A stretch of DNA of 12,936 bases, taken from positions 1 through 12,936 of the forward strand of contig CATVQO010000030.1 in assembly GCA_958346165.1 (NCBI GenBank), written 5' to 3'. The notes under the pieces were generated by a model, which was not told the DNA's origin, searched no databases, and was given only the letters and a program-made list of their open reading frames with translations. A program made the translations under genes and the position numbers. Shown here piece by piece: positions 9,243 through 12,936 of the stretch (the first letter of the stretch is position 1; the number at the start of each line of letters is the position of its first letter). This DNA is from an uncultured Collinsella sp. Its GTDB lineage: Bacteria > Actinomycetota > Coriobacteriia > Coriobacteriales > Coriobacteriaceae.

Positions 9243-9782
9243 ATGGATGCCCGCAAAGAAAAAAGCCGCGCTGCCATCGTTGCGGCGTTCTCCGAGCTGC
9301 TACGCGAAGTGGACTACGGCAAGATTACCGTCGGCGACATCATCGCGCGCGCTCACGTAGGCCGCGCGACATTCTACGGCCTCTTTAAGAGCAAAGACGA
9401 CCTACTGTCCGAGCTCGTGAGCGACATCTGTACCCACGCCCTCGACGACGATGGCACACCGCTCGACGACCCACTCGTGCAGGTCGAGCATATCCTCAAC
9501 AACCTCTGGGAGCGCCGCCAGGGCGTTCGAGCCCTCGTAGCCGGCGCCGGCTCCCGCGTCTTCGCCGACTGCTTACGCAAGACCATCATGTCACGAGCAG
9601 CCGAAACCGTCCCCGCCGACTCCACAGGCCCCGCTGGCACCATGGACCGCAGTTTCTTACTACACCACATAGCCTCAAGCTTCGTAGGAATGGTCCAATG
9701 GTGGGCCTGGCACAACTTCGAAGCCCCAAAAGAGGACGTAGCCAAAGACTACCTCTCAGCCATCAAGCCCCTCTTCAACTAA
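9243..9782 (+). CDS. TetR-family transcriptional regulator
   Basis: The 179-aa product has an N-terminal TetR helix-turn-helix (about 27-55: I-T-V-G-D-I-I-A-R-A-H-V-G-R-A-T-F-Y, then L-F-K-S-K-D-D-L-L) and a helical C-terminal ligand domain of the kind seen in DhaS-like and other short TetR proteins. Its ATG is 2 nt after the larC stop codon and has no strong ribosome site of its own, so translation is probably coupled to larC. Known lar loci in Lactiplantibacillus use LarR, a Crp/Fnr-type activator; no such gene is seen here, so this protein is a candidate lar regulator, with the dyad at 7434-7467 as a possible target (inference). The 3' third uses more A/T-ending codons than its neighbours. 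The ligand is unknown. Confidence 0.9.
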   Translation: MDARKEKSRAAIVAAFSELLREVDYGKITVGDIIARAHVGRATFYGLFKSKDDLLSELVSDICTHALDDDGTPLDDPLVQVEHILNNLWERRQGVRALVAGAGSRVFADCLRKTIMSRAAETVPADSTGPAGTMDRSFLLHHIASSFVGMVQWWAWHNFEAPKEDVAKDYLSAIKPLFN

Positions 9783-9937
9783 GTAAGAAGCTCATCCCAA
9801 AGCATCGCCCCAACCCAGGCCGCCACGCACCCCAAAGTGTCACTCGCACCTCAAAGCGCCTAACAACAAAGTGCCCACCACATCCAAATTCAGATATATA
9901 TGTTGGTTGCTTGTTCGAACACAACTGGATTCCCGCA
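9783..9937. other. Gene-free stretch after the TetR gene
   Basis: No gene or clear terminator is visible here. It contains an AT-rich ATATATA run near 9893-9900 and a TGTTCGAACA palindrome near 9912-9921. The sequence is less GC-rich than its neighbours and leads directly into the large hairpin element. Confidence 0.4.
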
Positions 9938-10064
9938 GGGTCCGGCATAGGTTAACTTTTCGCCGCACTCCGCAGGACGCAAGAAGCTCCCGCCGCACGA
10001 AGTGCGCAGCGAGAGCTTCTTGCATGTCCGAGGACGCGGCGAAAAGTTAACCTATGCCGGACCC
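9938..10064. repeat. 127-bp hairpin element between convergent lar units
   Basis: The outer arms 9938-9966 and 10036-10064 are perfect reverse complements over 29 bp. Inside them, GCAAGAAGCTC (9979-9989) pairs with GAGCTTCTTGC (10013-10023), and the tip is CGCAC-GAA-GTGCG (9994-10006). The whole unit could fold as one long hairpin on either strand. It lies between the ends of the tetR and larD genes. It has no coding capacity. A related sequence is found at 12765-12890, so it is a dispersed repeat (MITE- or REP-like) that may also block read-through between the two transcripts. Confidence 0.85.
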
Positions 10065-10088
10065 GGGCGTTATATCAATTGTCTTGGA

Positions 10089-10820
10089 CTAGAACATGCC
10101 CAAGAAACCATGCACAAACAGTGCGGCCAGAGCGGCACCGATAAACGGTGCGATGCCAGGAACAAGCAGGCCGTACTTCCAGTTGTTGTCAGCCTTGTTC
10201 TTAATCGGCAGCACCTGATAGGCCATGCGAGGACCAAGGTCACGAGCCTGGTTCATGGCGAAGCCGGTGATGCCGCCCATGCCCATGCCAACAGCCCAAA
10301 CGATCAGACCGACGCAGATAGCGAGCATCAAAACGTTCTCGCCGGCACGGCTAGCGGTAGCCAGGATGGCGCTGATGAACACAAAGGTGCAGATAGCCTC
10401 GCAGAAGAAGTTGCGGGCATAGTTGGTGCCCTCGGTGGTGGGGTTGGTCGAGAAGATGTTGCGCTGGGCAATAGGGTCGACGACGCCCTCGGAAGCCTTG
10501 AACTCATCGGCATACATCAACCACGCGATCACGGCGCCCACAAAGCCGCCGAGCATATCGGCAATCATGAAGGGGATGCAGCTGCTCCACGGCACCAGGC
10601 CCACGATGCACTGGGCAAGCACCATGGCGGGGTTCATGCACACGGCGCCGCCAAAGACAAACAGGCAGACCGAGATGCCAAAAGACCAGGTAGTGATGGC
10701 AAACATATGACCGGAGCCCTGATACTTGGTGCCCTTAAGCACGGTATCGCAGTGCACGCCCACGCCAAAGATGATCATGAGGGCCGTTGCGCCGAATTCG
10801 CAGAGGAGTTTGGTAAGCAT
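10089..10820 (-). CDS. larD: LarD-like MIP-family channel (aquaglyceroporin type)
   Basis: The 243-aa membrane protein belongs to the aquaporin/glycerol facilitator family, with six hydrophobic segments expected. The first half-helix motif is N-P-A at 63-65 (A-V-C-M-N-P-A-M-V). The second is N-Q-A at 190-192, followed by R-D-L-G-P-R; R193 is the conserved selectivity-filter arginine. The change from P to Q is real in the DNA (CAG codon). In L. plantarum the MIP protein of the lar operon, LarD, carries lactic acid; placement 49 bp after larA on the same strand supports that role here, though glycerol or water transport is possible. AAGG six bases before the ATG is a modest ribosome site. The gap to larA holds a TAAACG/CGTTTA hairpin. 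Confidence 0.9.
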   Translation of the reverse strand: MLTKLLCEFGATALMIIFGVGVHCDTVLKGTKYQGSGHMFAITTWSFGISVCLFVFGGAVCMNPAMVLAQCIVGLVPWSSCIPFMIADMLGGFVGAVIAWLMYADEFKASEGVVDPIAQRNIFSTNPTTEGTNYARNFFCEAICTFVFISAILATASRAGENVLMLAICVGLIVWAVGMGMGGITGFAMNQARDLGPRMAYQVLPIKNKADNNWKYGLLVPGIAPFIGAALAALFVHGFLGMF

Positions 10821-10845
10821 AAAACCTTATCTTTCTTGTCGGTTA

Positions 10846-10860
10846 TAAACGATTCGTTTA
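10846..10860. other. Small inverted repeat between larA and larD
   Basis: TAAACG-ATT-CGTTTA is a perfect 6-bp inverted repeat with a 3-nt loop, 26 bp before the larD start and 9 bp after the larA stop. It is too weak to be a convincing terminator; it could shape RNA processing or partial uncoupling of the two genes. Confidence 0.4.
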
Positions 10861-10869
10861 GGCCGCGTA

Positions 10870-12147
10870 CTAGTGCTGTGCGACGACAACGCCCAGGCCA
10901 TCGGGAATGACGGCCACCTTGGCATCGGCACCCTTCATCTCAAAGGCGAGCTTGAGCGCCTCATCGAGGGTGTTGACCGGCGTCATGTGCATATCCTTGA
11001 TCATCTGGTGATCGCACAGGTCGGTGACCATGATCACAGGGTGATGCGCCAGGATGCGGGCAAAGATCTGGCTCGTCCACTGGTCGGGCAGGGTCTCGTC
11101 CTTAGGACGGTCGATGCAGGCACGCTCAAACTCCGCCGGATCGTTGTCGGCGATGTTGTGATAGAAGCCCTCGCCACCGTGACCGTCGGCACAGCCGGCG
11201 ACGTCGATGATCACGCCGCCCTCGGGAAGCGTAGCCTCGGCAGAGCACATGCCCTTCACGGCCTGATAGATGTTCTGGTCGAGCGGGTAGCCGCCGTTGG
11301 TGGTGATGGCAATCTCGCACTCGACGGGCTCAACGCCGGCAAGGCTCTTCACGAACTCGCAGCCGGCCTCGTGCGCCTTGTGGATGTCGCCGGCAAAGGA
11401 GCCGATGACCTCGTGCTTGCCGTTGAGCACCACGTTGAGCACAAAGGCAAGGTGAGCCATCTCGGCAGCGGCAAACATGTCCTCGCTCACGTGGTTGTGG
11501 CACAGGTTGCCGGCACGCGAATGGGAATCGTTCACAAACTGACCGTTGTGGTTGTACATAATGGTCTTGTAGCTGGCAATGCCGGGCAGCACGGACTTGC
11601 GGCTGCCAGAGAAACCGGCAAAGAAGTGCGGCTCAATAAAGCCCTCGGCAAGCAGCAGATCGCAATCGGCAGCAATCTTGTTGATGATGCACTCGCCACC
11701 AGAAGGCAGGGTGCCGATCTTTTTCATCATGCTGTCGTCAGTCGCGACGTGCATAACGATTTCCTCGTTGGCAACGATCTCCTCGCCATACTTGTTGACG
11801 AGCTCCTCGTGCGTCGACGGACGATGCATGCCTGTAGCAACCAGAATGCGAACGCGTGCCTCAGGCGCAGCAGAGTGGATGTGATGCAGCAGAATAGGCA
11901 TCGTCACACGCGAGGGAACGGGGCGCGTATGATCGGAGCTAATAATGACGATATCCTTCTTGCCAGCACAAAGCTCCTCGAGCGAAGGCGAACCATAAGG
12001 GTTGGCAAGCGACTCCTCTACCAGCTCTTCCTGCGATTTTGTAGTCTTAAACTCGTTTTGATGACCTTCCATCACACCCGCGAAGTTCTTATCCTCGAGC
12101 TCCAGATGCAACGTCTTGTGGTCAAACGGCAGTTCACATTCAAACAA
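10870..12147 (-). CDS. larA: Lactate racemase, nickel-pincer dependent
   Basis: LarA interconverts L- and D-lactate using the nickel-pincer nucleotide cofactor. I chose the TTG at 12147 (product 425 aa). A GGAAGAGGG-like ribosome site lies at 12157-12165, whereas an in-frame ATG at 12171 has none and would add eight residues. With the TTG start, the key residues fall at the numbers known for the L. plantarum enzyme: R75 (S-D-H-T-R-P), H108 (T-G-M-H-R-P) and H174 (E-P-H-F-F-A-G), K184 (G-S-R-K, cofactor attachment), H200 (nickel ligand) and K298. The motif D-G-H-G-G-E-G-F-Y-H (321-330) is also present. The gene is the first of a larA-larD unit convergent with larB-larC-tetR. Some LarA homologues racemise other 2-hydroxy acids, but the neighbouring lar genes favour lactate. 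Confidence 0.95.
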   Translation of the reverse strand: MFECELPFDHKTLHLELEDKNFAGVMEGHQNEFKTTKSQEELVEESLANPYGSPSLEELCAGKKDIVIISSDHTRPVPSRVTMPILLHHIHSAAPEARVRILVATGMHRPSTHEELVNKYGEEIVANEEIVMHVATDDSMMKKIGTLPSGGECIINKIAADCDLLLAEGFIEPHFFAGFSGSRKSVLPGIASYKTIMYNHNGQFVNDSHSRAGNLCHNHVSEDMFAAAEMAHLAFVLNVVLNGKHEVIGSFAGDIHKAHEAGCEFVKSLAGVEPVECEIAITTNGGYPLDQNIYQAVKGMCSAEATLPEGGVIIDVAGCADGHGGEGFYHNIADNDPAEFERACIDRPKDETLPDQWTSQIFARILAHHPVIMVTDLCDHQMIKDMHMTPVNTLDEALKLAFEMKGADAKVAVIPDGLGVVVAQH

Positions 12148-12420
12148 TGACGAGCGCCCTCTTCCTTTCATCTAACACACTAGATAAACCGTTGGAAGGA
12201 TACGCCGCTCACCGAAAAACACCACCGTCCACCGACTCATTAACACAACGTTCATATTTGACCCACAACAAAACGGCCACGATCCCAAACGGGACCGCAG
12301 CCGCCTGTCAAAGACACTATAGACAGGATGATTTACGCAGCGCCGAGGCAAACATCTAGTCCGAGACGTACGCACGTAAGCCATTTTGCATAAATCCGTT
12401 AATTAATTGCATAAGATGGC
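12148..12420 (-). promoter_or_regulatory. larA upstream region with candidate control sites
   Basis: The region contains a CCTGTC/GACAGG inverted repeat (12304-12309 and 12322-12327) that encloses a -10-like TATAGT on the minus strand (12316-12321), a TTGACA on the minus strand (12306-12311) without a good -10, and two direct TTGCATAA repeats (12386-12393 and 12407-12414) with a 21-bp period. No single promoter stands out. No gene is visible. Confidence 0.35.
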
Positions 12421-12760
12421 GCATGGATTTCTGGCCCTAACTGGGTAGTACCCTCCGGAGCGTGCATTTTTGCGAGTATTCAGCATCGCGGGATAAGATT
12501 TTGGTGCCAAAAATCTTTCAAAAGGTAGATAGTCCTCATGACTCGACCCATCTGGATAGCATGCGGCGAGAAACCAGCCATATATGATCGTCGCCAAAGC
12601 CCAATCGTCGTGCAAAAGCATCAACAAAGGCAGCGAAAGCCGGCTATGGCCTTATGCATCAATCTTTGGCTGCTGAAAACTCCGTTTTTTGCACGTCGCC
12701 CCAAGCACCACCCTCACCCAGCGGCTGATCCGCCGAAGACCGGACATCGCAGGGCCCGCC
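12421..12760. other. Gene-free stretch upstream of larA
   Basis: I see no convincing gene. Short open frames on both strands are below 80 codons and show no family features. Two adjoining palindromes, GGGTA-G-TACCC (12443-12453) and CTCCGGAG (12453-12460), and a hairpin AAGATTTTGG/CCAAAAATCTT (12495-12504 and 12507-12517) are present. The base composition is more AT-rich than the genes around it. Confidence 0.4.
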
Positions 12761-12936
12761 ATTAGTTTACTTTTAGGCACACTCCGCAGGACGCAAGAAG
12801 CCCTCGCCGCACTCCACGCTATGCGCGAAGCGCGCCTTATTCCCTTCAGCTTTAATCCCAGAAGACCGAGGACGAAGGGATCCGATGGGTTTCCCTCTGA
12901 ATGCACTCCGCAGCACGAAGCCCCCTTATCCGCAGC
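12761..12936. repeat. Degraded copies of the 9938-10064 repeat element
   Basis: Positions 12765-12812 align without gaps to 9951-9998 and match at roughly 42 of 48 positions, including a shared CACTCCGCAGGACGCAAGAAG core. The tip again has a GAA triloop (GCGC-GAA-GCGC at 12823-12833), and CCGAGGACG (12876-12884) matches the element's right side (10028-10036). TCCCTTC (12841-12847) pairs with GAAGGGA (12884-12890). A further partial start, CACTCCGCAG followed by CACGAAGC, begins near 12904 and runs to the window edge. Confidence 0.7.

Noticed and set aside
9195..9300. A frameshift that would join larC to a LarC2 domain
   Set aside because: The two other frames after the larC stop contain no LarC2-like motifs, and the region is occupied by an intact TetR gene beginning 2 nt later.
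9890..9940. A possible tRNA 3' half (GTTCGAA-like T loop)
   Set aside because: The GTTCGAAC is a simple palindrome; no acceptor, D or anticodon arms can be drawn around it.
10873..12150. A 425-codon open frame on the plus strand, opposite larA
   Set aside because: The minus-strand product carries every lactate racemase catalytic residue; the plus-strand frame is its shadow.
12403..12627. A 74-codon minus-strand open frame upstream of larA
   Set aside because: It has no ribosome site or family features, and it crosses the palindromes and direct repeats. A decayed gene cannot be excluded but is not supported.
12538..12765. A 75-codon plus-strand open frame starting with ATG
   Set aside because: Ribosome-site spacing is poor, the composition is Arg/Pro/His-rich without family features, and its end runs close to repeat sequence.

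Overview
The window looks like chromosomal DNA from a GC-rich, gut-type Actinomycetota, most likely a Collinsella-like coriobacterium. That is an inference from codon bias, from the gene set (GH2 beta-galactosidase, AspRS, short SerB, nickel-pincer lar genes) and from the style of the proteins; no rRNA or other marker is present to prove it. No prophage, CRISPR array, tRNA, rRNA or transposase gene was found.

Left part (1-4411): a cytoplasmic GH2 beta-galactosidase gene (minus strand) is divergent from a LacI-family regulator gene (plus strand). The region between them holds three copies of a TGCAACCGGTTGT palindrome, centred 42 and 45 bp apart. They overlap the predicted -35 box and start point of the beta-galactosidase promoter, so this is a self-contained sugar-responsive switch. 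Positions 4412-4717 carry three evenly spaced hairpins (about 62 nt apart) whose arms have diverged by compensatory changes, followed by the aspS terminator.

Middle (4718-7397): aspS (minus, with a structured two-hairpin leader) is divergent from serB (plus). These are housekeeping genes.

Right part (7512-12171): a lactate-racemase locus in two convergent units. On the plus strand are larB, larC and a TetR-family regulator gene, tightly packed behind a strong dyad. On the minus strand are larA (Ni-pincer lactate racemase) and larD (MIP-family channel). LarB starts the pincer cofactor from NaAD, LarC inserts nickel, LarA uses the cofactor to interconvert L- and D-lactate, and LarD probably passes lactate. 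larE (the sulfur-transfer step) and larR are not in the window. LarC is unusual: it has a 49-residue stretch with 27 histidines and no C-terminal LarC2 domain. A 127-bp hairpin element lies between the two units, and a degraded relative lies beyond larA, so the larA-larD pair is bracketed by copies of one repeat. The last ~790 bases contain the larA upstream region and these repeats, and no convincing gene.
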